From Clostridia bacterium (GTDB lineage Bacteria > Bacillota_A > Clostridia > TANB77 > CAG-508): a stretch of DNA of 64,000 nucleotides. Shown here one piece after another: positions 18,718-27,976 of the stretch. A program made the position numbers and the translations under genes. The stretch spans positions 13,461 through 77,460 of the forward strand of contig JAFVGB010000023.1 in the NCBI GenBank assembly GCA_017475185.1, in the 5' to 3' direction. How positions within the stretch are numbered: the first letter of the stretch is position 1; each line of letters starts with the position of its first letter. Below the pieces are notes generated by a model. It had not been told where the DNA came from. It searched no databases and saw only the letters and a program-made list of their open reading frames with translations.

Positions 18718-19395
18718 TTATTTAACTTCAAATTTATAACCTACCCCTCTGATAGTTTGTATATATTTTCCTTTTTTTCCTAATTTGTGTCTTATTTTTT
18801 TAACATGACTATCTATTGTTCTTGAATCTCCATAATAATCATAATTCCATACATTATTTAATATTTTATCTCTTGATAAAGCTATTCCTTTGTTATCTAT
18901 TAAATATTTTAAAAGCTCATACTCTCTTAAGCTAAGTTCTATAATTTTGGAATCAACTTTTACTGTTCTACCATCTGTATCAATTTCTATTCCTCCGATT
19001 TCATTGATACTACTTGATTGTTTTGTAGTTCTTTTCAATAAAGCCTCCACTCTTGCTACTAATATTTTAGGACTGAATGGTTTAGCTATATATTCATCAA
19101 CACCTAATTCGAACCCAAAAAGCTCGTCCTGTTCTTCACCTCTTGCTGTAAGCATAATAATTGGTATATTAGAAGTTTGTCTAATTTGCCTTAAAACAGA
19201 CCAGCCATCAAGTTTTGGCATCATTACATCTAGTAAAATCAGATTAATTTTTCCTTCATTTTCTTCAAAGATTTTTATTGCTTCTTCTCCATCCACTGCC
19301 TCAATAATTTTGTATTCTTTTTTAACTAAAAAGTCTTTAATCAATTTTCTCATTCTTGATTCATCATCAACCACTAAAATAGTTATATCTGCCAT
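18718..19395 (-). CDS. OmpR/PhoB-family response regulator
   Basis: This 225-residue regulator has a receiver with the acidic pair in VVDDES, phospho-acceptor D in LLDVMMPKLDGW and the conserved Lys in AKPFSP. A winged-helix DNA-binding domain follows (SLREYELLKYLIDN, SRDKILNNVW, SRTIDSHVKKIRHKLG, IRGVGYKFE). The start at 19395 has AAAAGGA 8 bases upstream; an earlier ATG at 19404 is too close to it. It pairs with the kinase downstream. The targets are not visible. Confidence 0.95.
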   Translation of the reverse strand: MADITILVVDDESRMRKLIKDFLVKKEYKIIEAVDGEEAIKIFEENEGKINLILLDVMMPKLDGWSVLRQIRQTSNIPIIMLTARGEEQDELFGFELGVDEYIAKPFSPKILVARVEALLKRTTKQSSSINEIGGIEIDTDGRTVKVDSKIIELSLREYELLKYLIDNKGIALSRDKILNNVWNYDYYGDSRTIDSHVKKIRHKLGKKGKYIQTIRGVGYKFEVK

Positions 19396-19540
19396 AAATA
19401 CCATCCTTTTCTGTGTATTATTATATATTATAATACCTAATTATGTCCATATTGTGAATTATTTTTGTATTTTAAAACAAATTTGACTTGTAAAATATAA
19501 TTTTATATTTTATTATATATTATAAAAGGAGTTGATTATT

Positions 19541-20443
19541 TTGGCAAATAAAAAAAGAAAAACTAAAAATAATTATAAAATATTATTTTTATTAGGAATA
19601 ATAATAATAGGATTTTTTATTATTATAAATCAGAGCAAAAATAAATCAAATAAACAATTAGAAAAGACAGAAATAAATAATTTAGATAATGAAACAATCT
19701 CTGTTGATATTAAAAATAGTGAAGAAAATAAGCCTTCTGTTGTGCAAAGTTTATCAGCTGAAGAAATAAAGCAATCAAAAGAGCGAGGTTTACCTGTTCT
19801 AATGTATCATTTTTTCTATGATGAAACAGCTGGTGAAACTGGTCGTGATAATAATTTTATAGAAATTCACGATTTCGAAGAACAAATAAAATACTTAGCT
19901 GAAAATAATTATTATGTTCCAACTTGGGATGAGGTTTTAGGTTATATTAATAATGAAAATGGTCTTCCTTTAAAAAGTATTGTAATTACAGTTGATGATG
20001 GCGATGAATCTTTTTTTAGATTAGCAAAACCAATTTTAGAAAAATATAATTTTAAAGCAACTTCTTTTGTAATAACATCATGGTACGGAAGTTCAGTTGC
20101 AGAAAATCAGTCTCCATCAATAGATTTTCAATCACACTCAGATAATATGCATATATCCGGTTCAGATGGAAAAGGTGCATTTTTAACAATATCTTATGAA
20201 GATGCTTGTGCAGATTTAGAAACTTCTCGTTCAATTCTTGGTGGGCAAAATTGTAAAGTTTTCTGCTATCCTTTCGGTCACTTCAATGATAGATGCAAAA
20301 AAATATTAAAAGACTGCAACTACACATTAGCATTTACTACTCAAGGTGGACGTGTTTTCCCTGGCGATGATCAATATGAACTTCCAAGAGTTCGTATGTC
20401 AAAAGGTGATTCTTTAAATTCTTTTATTAACAAAGTTAAATAA
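19541..20443 (+). CDS. Membrane-anchored polysaccharide deacetylase
   Basis: This 300-residue protein has an N-terminal membrane anchor (about residues 10-30), an acidic linker and a NodB-type domain starting at LPVLMYHFFYD. Family motifs are TVDDGDE (catalytic and metal Asp), a His motif IDFQSHSDNMH, and CYPFGHFND. Such enzymes remove acetyl groups from peptidoglycan or other amino-sugar polymers outside the cell. A TTG start at 19541 is preferred: AAAGGAG lies 9 bases upstream, and the earlier TTG at 19532 overlaps that site. It faces away from the regulator gene at 19395 and ends at a strong terminator. Confidence 0.88.
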   Translation: MANKKRKTKNNYKILFLLGIIIIGFFIIINQSKNKSNKQLEKTEINNLDNETISVDIKNSEENKPSVVQSLSAEEIKQSKERGLPVLMYHFFYDETAGETGRDNNFIEIHDFEEQIKYLAENNYYVPTWDEVLGYINNENGLPLKSIVITVDDGDESFFRLAKPILEKYNFKATSFVITSWYGSSVAENQSPSIDFQSHSDNMHISGSDGKGAFLTISYEDACADLETSRSILGGQNCKVFCYPFGHFNDRCKKILKDCNYTLAFTTQGGRVFPGDDQYELPRVRMSKGDSLNSFINKVK

Positions 20444-20485
20444 TAAAAAGATGTTATATATTAAAAATATATAACATCTTTTTAT
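20444..20485. terminator. Bidirectional terminator between deacetylase and Xaa-Pro peptidase genes
   Basis: AAAAAGATGTTATATATT and AATATATAACATCTTTTT form a long stem with A- and T-runs, between two converging genes. Confidence 0.9.
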
Positions 20486-20488
20486 TAC

Positions 20489-21556
20489 CTATAATCCTAC
20501 AACAACATATCCTTTTTCACTCATCGTTAAATTTTGTGATGCATATTTTGTAATAAGCACTGTATCTTCTATTCTAACTCCAAATCTACTTGGTATATAT
20601 ATACCTGGCTCATCTGTAACAATCATATTTTCTTTTAAAAGAAAATCATATTTAGTATTCATAAAAGGATATTCGTGAATATCTAATCCTACTCCATGTC
20701 CCAAACTATGAACCATATTAGCTCCATTAAGTTTAAAATCACTTTCAACACCTTTTGCAATTAGCTTAATATTTGCTCCTTCTTTTAGTTCTTCTAAAAC
20801 TCTTAATTGATTTTTTAACACTAAATCATATACTGGTTTCATATATTGTGGTACATGTCCTGCAAAAACTGTTCTTGTCATATCTGAACAATATCCTTTA
20901 TATTTACATCCCATATCAATAGTGATAGGATCTCCATCTTCAATTTTTTTATCTGTTGGAACAGCATGTGGCATAGATGAATTCGCACCTGATGCAACTA
21001 TCGTATCAAATGCTAATCCATCAGCTCCATTCATCAAGAAAAACTTTTCTATTTCAAAAGCAATTTCTTTTTCAGTCATACCAATTTTTATAAATTTTTT
21101 TATATATTCAAAACAATTATCTGTTATTAAACAAGCTTTTTTAATGCAATCTATTTCTTCCTCTTTTTTTACTATTCTCATTTTTTCAAGAAGACCTTCA
21201 GTTTCTTCAAAATTGTTTATCTTATATTTATGCATATACTCTTTATATTTAGCATATGTTAAATCCCCTTCTTCAAAACCAACATTTTCGCAAAAAGTAA
21301 AGAAATTCTCGTAATCTTCTCTTGTTAATTCTTTGAAATCATATACTATAATTTCATCATCAATTGTTAAAGCTTTATTTACAACTTCCATATATCTTCC
21401 ATCTGTAATATACACATTTTCACGTCTTGTTAAAAGCAGTACTCCTTCTGCATTTATATTTGTTAAATACCTAATATTTATAGGATTTGTAATTATCATT
21501 CCTTGTAAATCTAAATTCTTTAACTTTTCTCGTAAAGCTTCTATTTTTTCATTCAT
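20489..21556 (-). CDS. M24 family Xaa-Pro aminopeptidase
   Basis: This 355-residue peptidase removes N-terminal residues before proline. A creatinase-like N-domain is followed by the pita-bread fold with all metal ligands visible. They are the two Asp in TIDMGCKYKGYCSDMTRT, His in MVHSLGHGVGLDIHE, Glu in VTDEPGIYI and Glu in GVRIEDTVLIT. I start at 21556 (ATG before NEKIEALREKLKN); the upstream frame from 21646 is a hydrophobic artefact overlapping the prepilin peptidase end. In many Firmicutes this gene precedes efp, but no efp lies in the window. Confidence 0.93.
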   Translation of the reverse strand: MNEKIEALREKLKNLDLQGMIITNPINIRYLTNINAEGVLLLTRRENVYITDGRYMEVVNKALTIDDEIIVYDFKELTREDYENFFTFCENVGFEEGDLTYAKYKEYMHKYKINNFEETEGLLEKMRIVKKEEEIDCIKKACLITDNCFEYIKKFIKIGMTEKEIAFEIEKFFLMNGADGLAFDTIVASGANSSMPHAVPTDKKIEDGDPITIDMGCKYKGYCSDMTRTVFAGHVPQYMKPVYDLVLKNQLRVLEELKEGANIKLIAKGVESDFKLNGANMVHSLGHGVGLDIHEYPFMNTKYDFLLKENMIVTDEPGIYIPSRFGVRIEDTVLITKYASQNLTMSEKGYVVVGL

Positions 21557-21594
21557 AAAATCACCCACTTTTATAATTAATGATATTAATAATA

Positions 21595-22344
21595 TTATAA
21601 TTTGTATTTTCCTAATGTAAATATAAAGAAAATCAATTTTATCCATATATTTAATGGTACAAACATAACTATTAATGCAGCTAAAACAATAAATGGTCCA
21701 AATGGTATGAACTCACTTGTTTCTCGTTTTTGTATTTTATTTTTTATTATTAATCCTATGCTAAAAATAGCTGCTATCAAAAATGCCAAAACAGTTATAG
21801 CTATTATATTTCTCCAACCAAAAAACAAGCCTATTGTTCCCATTAATTTAACATCTCCGAAACCCATTGTTTCTTTTCTAAATATTAAATTGCCTACATA
21901 TGTTAATAATAAAAATATTGCTGCACCTAATATCATTCCAATCCACATTTCAACTGCAACATTTAAGTTATTTACACCTCTAAAAAAGCTAAATGCTAAG
22001 CCAACTTCTAACATAGTTAATGTTAATCTGTTTGGAATAATTTGTAATTTATAATCTATGCAAAAAGCAGAAATCAGCATTGGGGTAAGTATTAAAAATT
22101 GCAATAATTCAATTTTATCTTCCATTCCTATTATTCGTAACAAAGCAATATATAGCACAGAAGTTAAAATCATTATTGTATAATTTGCATCCGAATTTTT
22201 TATGTATTCCTTAATTACCTGAGAGTCAAATATTTTTTTGTGTTCTGGTAAATTTTGATTGGCTAATCCTATTATTCTTCCGACTATCAATCCTAATATT
22301 CCAATTCCAACATACCAAAATATATGTATATTTTCAATAAACAT
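21595..22344 (-). CDS. Prepilin peptidase (A24 family) lacking the methylase domain
   Basis: This 249-residue polytopic protein is an aspartic prepilin peptidase. The two catalytic Asp sit in FCIDYKLQIIPN and GFGDVKLMG. The N-terminal region lacks the CxxC pairs and methyltransferase segment of bifunctional PilD enzymes, though the LIVGRIIGLANQNLPE beginning is kept. It should cut class III leader peptides of type IV pilins or competence pseudopilins. No pilin or pilus ATPase gene is in the window, so its substrates lie elsewhere. It starts 1 base after the yqeG stop. Confidence 0.87.
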   Translation of the reverse strand: MFIENIHIFWYVGIGILGLIVGRIIGLANQNLPEHKKIFDSQVIKEYIKNSDANYTIMILTSVLYIALLRIIGMEDKIELLQFLILTPMLISAFCIDYKLQIIPNRLTLTMLEVGLAFSFFRGVNNLNVAVEMWIGMILGAAIFLLLTYVGNLIFRKETMGFGDVKLMGTIGLFFGWRNIIAITVLAFLIAAIFSIGLIIKNKIQKRETSEFIPFGPFIVLAALIVMFVPLNIWIKLIFFIFTLGKYKL

Positions 22345-22345
22345 T

Positions 22346-22852
22346 TTATACCTTCTCTTTCTCTACTTTTTTTAAATAATTACTTATAATTTTTTCTTCA
22401 ATTGGTCTTTTAATTTTTGTGACAAATATATCTTTTTCATTTATTGGCTTTACCAATATTGAAAACATTTTACATCTATTTGCTCCTATAACATCTGTCA
22501 TAATTTGGTCCCCAATTGCTGCAATATTTTCAGCTTCTAATCCCATAATTTTTTTCGCTTTTAAAAATCCAGATTTAAATGGTTTTTTAGCAAAATGAAA
22601 ATAAGGAATGTCTAATGTTTTTGCAACATAAATTACTTTATCAACTTTGTTAGTATTTGATACTATACAAAATTTTATTCCAGCATTTTTCAAATTTTGA
22701 ACCCATTCAATTGTGCCATCTTCGAATTTTCTATAAAAATCAATTAAAGTGTTATCAACATCTAATATAATTCCTTTGATATTATTTTTTTGTAAAAAAT
22801 CCAGTTTTACATCTCTTACATTATCACAATAAAAATTTGGATAGACTAGCAT
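22346..22852 (-). CDS. yqeG: YqeG family HAD-type phosphatase
   Basis: This 168-residue protein is a HAD IIIA phosphatase of the YqeG type. Motif I is LDVDNTLID, motif II VSNTNK, and the last motif GDQIMTDVIGAN. Members are thought to dephosphorylate small phosphorylated substrates, and the exact one is unknown. The start at 22852 has AGGAGG upstream; the longer frame to 22876 lacks one. It usually neighbours yqeH and aroE in Bacillus, but here it lies next to a prepilin peptidase. Confidence 0.9.
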   Translation of the reverse strand: MLVYPNFYCDNVRDVKLDFLQKNNIKGIILDVDNTLIDFYRKFEDGTIEWVQNLKNAGIKFCIVSNTNKVDKVIYVAKTLDIPYFHFAKKPFKSGFLKAKKIMGLEAENIAAIGDQIMTDVIGANRCKMFSILVKPINEKDIFVTKIKRPIEEKIISNYLKKVEKEKV

Positions 22853-23009
22853 AATTTTCCTCCTTATTTTACACATTTATATTATCAGTGAAGAGACTTT
22901 TTGTCAAGTATTGAGACATTTCCAATGGTGCTAAAAATATAGAAATGTGAATACATACAACTCAAATAAAAATTGTAAATATCCACATTTAAAAAATTCT
23001 TTAAAAGTC

Positions 23010-23699
23010 TTATTTGCAAAATCTATGTTTTCCAATTGTAATTACATATGGCCTCGACCATATCCATTTACTTGTTGCAGTATTCGGGTTAAAATAATAT
23101 ATACACCCATAAGTTGGATCCCAACCATTTAAAGCATCTCTTGCAGCATTTATTGCTGTTGTGTTAGGTGAATAATTAATTTGCCCGTCACTTACAACAT
23201 CAAATGCTCCTGGCTGATAAATAACTCCTGCTACACTATTTGGAAAACTACTACTTTTTACTCTATTTAAAACAACCGCACCAACAGCAACCTGACCTGT
23301 ATATGGTTCTCCTCTGGATTCTGCATAGATTAGATGTGCTAACAGATTTAAGTCACTGTTACTTGCTGTTCCACCAGTATTTGAAGACGTATATATTCCC
23401 ATTGCTGCTAATGTTCTAGTTCCTGCAATACCATCAACCGTTAGTCCATTCTTAGATTGAAATGACCTTACAGCTGCAACAGTTCTGCTTCCATATATTC
23501 CATCAATGCTTCCATTATAATATCCCCATCTTTTTAGTTTAGTTTGAATTTGAATTACTTCATTTCCACTAGAACCATACTTTGATAATGCAAACGATTC
23601 ATTAGTTCTAAAAGATAAATTATAAAAAAGAAATATTGTAAAAACTGATATTATACTAACTAATGCACAATACTTTTGTCTTTTTCCATAATTTTTCAT
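23010..23699 (-). CDS. sleB: Spore cortex-lytic enzyme SleB-like hydrolase
   Basis: This 229-residue protein has an N-terminal signal anchor (about 10-30) and a peptidoglycan-binding domain with the typical SGNEVIQIQTKLKRWGYY and GSRTVAAVRSFQ segments. The C-terminal cell-wall hydrolase domain (Hydrolase_2) shows AHLIYAESRGEPYTGQVAVG with its conserved Glu. SleB degrades the spore cortex at germination. The length and domain order match SleB. No ypeB lies next to it, unlike in Bacillus. The ribosome site GAGGTGA lies in a hairpin arm (see the site at 23700). Confidence 0.88.
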   Translation of the reverse strand: MKNYGKRQKYCALVSIISVFTIFLFYNLSFRTNESFALSKYGSSGNEVIQIQTKLKRWGYYNGSIDGIYGSRTVAAVRSFQSKNGLTVDGIAGTRTLAAMGIYTSSNTGGTASNSDLNLLAHLIYAESRGEPYTGQVAVGAVVLNRVKSSSFPNSVAGVIYQPGAFDVVSDGQINYSPNTTAINAARDALNGWDPTYGCIYYFNPNTATSKWIWSRPYVITIGKHRFCK

Positions 23700-23745
23700 A
23701 AAAAAATCACCTCATTTTAAGAATATCTTTTCCAAAACGAGGTAA
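23700..23745 (-). promoter_or_regulatory. Hairpin enclosing the sleB ribosome site
   Basis: On the - strand ACCTCGTTTT pairs with AAAATGAGGT, and the second arm contains the sleB Shine-Dalgarno GAGGTGA. A run of seven T and the ATG follow. It could be a terminator or a structure that hides the ribosome site. Confidence 0.55.
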
Positions 23746-23795
23746 TTTATTCAATTTATATAAAACATTTAAAATATTTACAAAAATTTTTCAAA

Positions 23796-25457
23796 TTAGA
23801 AAATTCCAACTATGTTACCATTATCATCAATATCAATACATTCAGCTGCTGGAACTCTTGGTAATCCTGGCATTGTCATTATTTTTCCTGTAAGAACAAC
23901 TATAAATCCTGCTCCTGTACGTAGAATAACATCTTCAACATGAATATCAAAAGGTTCTTCACATTCCAAATTTTTAGGATCATCTGAAAATGAATATTGT
24001 GTTTTTGCTATACACACAGGTAAATTTCCATATCCAAACTTTTTAATTAAATCTATACTTTGCAGTGCTTTTTCAGTAAATATTACACCTTTAGCTCCAT
24101 AAATATTTTTACTAACTTTCTCAATTTTTGTTTCAATAGAATCTTCTAAATCATATATAAATTTAAAATCAGAATCTTTTTTGCACAAATCTACAACTTT
24201 TTCTGCTAAGTCTATTATTCCATTACTTCCTTTTTCCCAGTTTTCACACAAACTTAATTCAACACCATTTTCTTCTAATATTGTGCTTAATGCTTTTATT
24301 TCATTTTCAGTGTCAGAATTGTATTTATTTATAGCAACTACAACATTTAACCCATATTTTTCTTTTAAATTTTCAATATGCTTTAAGATATTTTTTGAAC
24401 CCCTGATTAAAGCATCTACATTTTCATTTTGTATTTCTTCTTTTGGCATTCCTCCGTGATATTTTAAAGCTTTTATCGTTGCAACACACACTACACAATC
24501 TGGTTTCAAATTAGCTTTTCTACATTTTATATCTAAGAATTTTTCGGCACCTAAATCTGCCCCAAATCCAGCTTCAGTCACAACATAATCTCCTAGCTTT
24601 AATGCCATTTTTGTTGCAATTATACTGTTGCATCCATGTGCTATGTTAGCAAAAGGACCACCATGTAATAAACATGGATTATTTTCAATTGTTTGTACTA
24701 AATTTGGTTTTATTGCATCCTTAAGTAATACAGTTAAAGCTCCTTGTGCATTTAAGTCTTTAACCTTTATTGGTTCTTTATTTGTATTATATCCAACAAT
24801 AATATTTGATATTTTTTCTTTTAAATCAAATACATCCTCTGATAAACACAATACAGCCATTATTTCTGATGCAACTGAAATGTCAAATCCATCTTCTCTA
24901 GGTACTATATTCTTTTCTCCTGATAGTCCTGTATTAACAACTCTTAATTGTCTATCATTTAAATCTACACATCTTTTCCATGTTACTTTTTCAAATTGTA
25001 AGTTATTTCCAAAATAAATGTGATTATCTATTATTGCTGATAATAAGTTATTAGCAGCTGTTATAGCATGAATATCTCCTGTAAAATGTAAATTTATTTC
25101 TTCCATTGGTGCAACTTGCGAATATCCACCACCGGTTGCCCCTCCCTTTATTCCAAATACTGGTCCTAAAGAAGGTTCTCTTAATGCTGCTATTGCATTT
25201 TTACCTATTTTATTTAATCCATCTACTAGTCCTATTGAAACTGTTGTTTTTCCTTCACCTAATGGTGTTGGATTTATAGAAGTTACTAAAATAAGTTTAC
25301 CATTTTTCTTATCTTTTAATTTATCCAAAATCTTTAAATCTACTTTAGCTTTATACTTTCCATATTGTTCTAAATATTCGTCCTCTATTTTTACCTTTTC
25401 CGCAATCTTACCAATTTTTTCTAATTTTGCATTTTGTGCTATTTCAATATCACTCAT
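23796..25457 (-). CDS. fhs: Formate-tetrahydrofolate ligase
   Basis: This 553-residue enzyme makes 10-formyl-tetrahydrofolate from formate, THF and ATP, in one-carbon metabolism and the Wood-Ljungdahl pathway. The P-loop TPLGEGKTT lies near residue 65, and family segments GIKGGATGGGYSQVAPMEEIN, HLTGDIHA-like FTGDIHAITAANN and GFIVVLTGKIMTMPGLP are present. Length matches the usual 555-560. TAGGAGG precedes the ATG. An fmt gene in the same window would use its product. Other Wood-Ljungdahl genes are not seen here. Confidence 0.97.
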   Translation of the reverse strand: MSDIEIAQNAKLEKIGKIAEKVKIEDEYLEQYGKYKAKVDLKILDKLKDKKNGKLILVTSINPTPLGEGKTTVSIGLVDGLNKIGKNAIAALREPSLGPVFGIKGGATGGGYSQVAPMEEINLHFTGDIHAITAANNLLSAIIDNHIYFGNNLQFEKVTWKRCVDLNDRQLRVVNTGLSGEKNIVPREDGFDISVASEIMAVLCLSEDVFDLKEKISNIIVGYNTNKEPIKVKDLNAQGALTVLLKDAIKPNLVQTIENNPCLLHGGPFANIAHGCNSIIATKMALKLGDYVVTEAGFGADLGAEKFLDIKCRKANLKPDCVVCVATIKALKYHGGMPKEEIQNENVDALIRGSKNILKHIENLKEKYGLNVVVAINKYNSDTENEIKALSTILEENGVELSLCENWEKGSNGIIDLAEKVVDLCKKDSDFKFIYDLEDSIETKIEKVSKNIYGAKGVIFTEKALQSIDLIKKFGYGNLPVCIAKTQYSFSDDPKNLECEEPFDIHVEDVILRTGAGFIVVLTGKIMTMPGLPRVPAAECIDIDDNGNIVGIF

Positions 25458-25505
25458 ATCACGCTACCTCCTAGATTTTTATTATTATATTAATATTTTC
25501 AGTTA

Positions 25506-25937
25506 TTAAAAAATTAATCCTGCAACAATTCCTATGGCAGCCCCAACAATAACTTGTGTTGGTGTATGTCCTAATGCTTCAACCAATTTTTCTGACACTT
25601 CAACTTTTGATAAACCTGGAGTTTGTACAATTTTATTTAATAATTTAGCTTGTTTTCCTGCTGCTCTTCTTACACCAGCTGCATCGTACATTACTACACA
25701 CGCAAATATTAATGAAACTGCAAATTGAGATGTTTCTATTCCTTCATTTTTTGCTATTAATGTAGCAAGAGATGTTACAACTGCACTATGAGAACTAGGC
25801 ATTCCTCCGGCTCCTAAAATTCTTTTAAAATTAACCTTTCTAGTTTTTATCAAATCATATATAAATTTAAATAATTGAATAAAAAACCATGTTGAAATTG
25901 GCACTATAATATATTTATATTCTTCAAAAAAATTCAT
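25506..25937 (-). CDS. Divergent PAP2 family membrane protein (YuiD-like)
   Basis: This 143-residue membrane protein belongs to the divergent PAP2 (DUF212) family. It has GAGGMPSSHSAVVTSLA, MYDAAGVRRAAGKQAKLLN and LGHTPTQVIVGA, the family signatures. These resemble acid phosphatase PAP2 motifs, so a lipid phosphate substrate is possible but not shown. It follows xseB by 14 bases in the nusB-xseA-xseB operon and precedes fhs. Confidence 0.88.
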   Translation of the reverse strand: MNFFEEYKYIIVPISTWFFIQLFKFIYDLIKTRKVNFKRILGAGGMPSSHSAVVTSLATLIAKNEGIETSQFAVSLIFACVVMYDAAGVRRAAGKQAKLLNKIVQTPGLSKVEVSEKLVEALGHTPTQVIVGAAIGIVAGLIF

Positions 25938-25951
25938 AATCTCTCCCCTAT

Positions 25952-26176
25952 TTATTCAAAGTCTTCTTCTTTAACTCCGTCTTCTGTTTCTATTAAAATG
26001 CTTATTTTCTTTTCAGCATCTTCTAACATTTTACTACATTGTTTAGATAATTTCATTCCTTCTTCAAATTTTGAAACAGAAGAATCTAAATCTAAATCGT
26101 TTTTTTCAAGTTCTGTTGCTATTTCTTCCAACTTTTTCATTGCATCTTCAAAATTCAAACTTTCTTTTTCACTCAT
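25952..26176 (-). CDS. xseB: Exodeoxyribonuclease VII small subunit
   Basis: This 74-residue helical protein matches XseB: NFEDAMKKLEEIATELEKNDLDLDSSVSKFEEGMKLSKQC is the family core. Several copies bind each XseA to form exonuclease VII, which degrades single-stranded DNA. Here it is separated from xseA by an unrelated membrane-protein gene, which is unusual since the two normally overlap or touch. Confidence 0.93.
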   Translation of the reverse strand: MSEKESLNFEDAMKKLEEIATELEKNDLDLDSSVSKFEEGMKLSKQCSKMLEDAEKKISILIETEDGVKEEDFE

Positions 26177-26209
26177 TTTAACCCATATCCCTTCTGTAAG
26201 ATTTATTTA

Positions 26210-26683
26210 TTAATTACCAGATTTTACACTTCCGCTTCTAACATCTACTTTATACCATGCATACTCAGCAGTAGTTTGATTATCTCTAACAGATACTTCA
26301 TATACACCGTTTCCTAAATTGTATTCAATTCTAAAATATACACCATCAGAAGTTCCATATTCTTTTTGTGCTAATTCTTTTGCTTTATCTTCATCACTTA
26401 AATTATTTTCTTCATTATTTTCCTGTTTTTTCTCTTCTTCTTTTTGTTCTTCTTTGGCTTTCTCTTGAGAATCATTTGGTTGTTCCTCAGTATTTTCTTT
26501 ATTATTTTCATCTGTTTTATTATCTTCTGTTTTATTTTGATTTGTATTTACACTATTACTTTGATTTTGTGTGTTAGCTTCTGTTTGCTTTTTATCATCT
26601 AAATAATATTTACCTGCAAATGCAAGTACTCCTATAATAGCAATAATTACAATTGCCAATAATATTTTTAAAAAATCTCTCAT
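26210..26683 (-). CDS. Membrane-anchored protein of unknown function between xseA and xseB
   Basis: This 157-residue protein has one N-terminal membrane segment (about 4-22), then a 70-residue Gln/Asn/Glu/Lys-rich linker. A small C-terminal domain follows: KELAQKEYGTSDGVYFRIEYNLGNGVYEVSVRD...YAWYKVDVRSG. The C-terminal pattern of alternating strands ending in YKVDVRSGSV recalls PepSY-like domains, but this is only a resemblance. I start at 26683, with GAAAGGAG upstream. It should sit on the membrane with its domain outside. Nothing links it to exonuclease VII apart from position. Confidence 0.7.
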   Translation of the reverse strand: MRDFLKILLAIVIIAIIGVLAFAGKYYLDDKKQTEANTQNQSNSVNTNQNKTEDNKTDENNKENTEEQPNDSQEKAKEEQKEEEKKQENNEENNLSDEDKAKELAQKEYGTSDGVYFRIEYNLGNGVYEVSVRDNQTTAEYAWYKVDVRSGSVKSGN

Positions 26684-26729
26684 TTCTTTTGCTCCTTTCA
26701 AAAACAAATTTATCTACTGTAATTATATT

Positions 26730-27920
26730 CTAAATAACTTTTACATTTGTATTTCCATCTTGAAATCTTATAATTAATTCATCATCTTTATTTAATTCTT
26801 TAACAGATTTTACTATTTTACCATCTGTATTTGTTGCTAAACTGTATCCTCTTGCTAAAGTTTTTAAAGGACTTAGTGTATCAAGCTTTGTAATTAATTC
26901 TACCATTTTAGTTTTATTATCTTTTATTTTATTTGTTATACTATTTTGCATTTGCTTAATTTTCATGTCAATTGTTATATAGTTCTCATTGATTTTTAAT
27001 AATGGTTCTTTAAAAACTCTTCTTGTCATACATTTTTCATAGCGCAATCTCATTAATTCTATTTTTTTTCTCAATGAATTTTTATATCTATTATTATATT
27101 TTTCTAAATCTAGTAAAATTTCATTTATGTTTGGTACAGCAAGTTCTGCAGCTGCTGATGGTGTTGGTGCTCTTAAATCTGCGACAAAATCTGCAATTGT
27201 AAAATCAGTTTCATGACCTACCGCAGAAATAACTGGAAGCTCTGATTCAAATATTGCATGTGCGACAACTTCTTCATTAAATGGCCACAAATCTTCTAAT
27301 GAACCTCCACCTCTAGCTAAAATAATTACATCTGCAAGTTTATATTTATTCATTATTTTTATTGCTTCGGCAATTTTCTCACCAGCACCTTTTCCTTGAA
27401 CTGGTACTGGTAATAGCTTAATATAACAATTAGGATTTCTTCTTGTTGATACATTTATTATATCTCGAATAACTGATCCTGTACTTGCTGATAAAACCCC
27501 TATACTTTTTGGAAATTTTGGAATTGGTTTCTTATATTTATTATCAAATAATCCTTGCTTTTCAAGCTTATTTTTTAATTCTTCATATGCTGTATAAAGA
27601 CTTCCCATTCCATCTTCTTGCATTGCTTTACAGTAAATTTGATAAACTCCATCTCTCTCAAATACTGAAACTGTACCAAGAATCATTACTTTCATTCCAT
27701 CTTTAGGAACAAACTTTAAATTAGGAGTATATGTTTTAAACATTATGCATTTAATCAAAGAATTTTCATCTTTTAAAGTAAAATACATATGTCCTGTATA
27801 ATGGTGCTTAAAATTTGAAATTTCACCTTTTACCAAAACATTATTTAAAAATTCGTCATTATCTACTTTATTTTTTATGTATTTATTTAAATCTGTAACT
27901 GTAATTGGATTGTATTCCAC
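26730..27920 (-). CDS. xseA: Exodeoxyribonuclease VII large subunit
   Basis: This 396-residue catalytic subunit degrades single-stranded DNA. The N-terminal OB fold is VKGEISNFKHHYTGHMYFTLKDE. The catalytic region includes GVLSASTGSVIRDIINVSTRRNP, LARGGGSLEDLWPFNEE and SAVGHETDFTIADFVADLRAPTPSAAAE. A helical region and a short C-terminal domain (LARGYSL) follow. It follows nusB in the usual Firmicutes order. Confidence 0.96.
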   Translation of the reverse strand: MEYNPITVTDLNKYIKNKVDNDEFLNNVLVKGEISNFKHHYTGHMYFTLKDENSLIKCIMFKTYTPNLKFVPKDGMKVMILGTVSVFERDGVYQIYCKAMQEDGMGSLYTAYEELKNKLEKQGLFDNKYKKPIPKFPKSIGVLSASTGSVIRDIINVSTRRNPNCYIKLLPVPVQGKGAGEKIAEAIKIMNKYKLADVIILARGGGSLEDLWPFNEEVVAHAIFESELPVISAVGHETDFTIADFVADLRAPTPSAAAELAVPNINEILLDLEKYNNRYKNSLRKKIELMRLRYEKCMTRRVFKEPLLKINENYITIDMKIKQMQNSITNKIKDNKTKMVELITKLDTLSPLKTLARGYSLATNTDGKIVKSVKELNKDDELIIRFQDGNTNVKVI

Positions 27921-27976
27921 TTTGTAATCCCCTCTTTTCTTATGCTTATATATTCACTTATGATTTCGTACAAATA

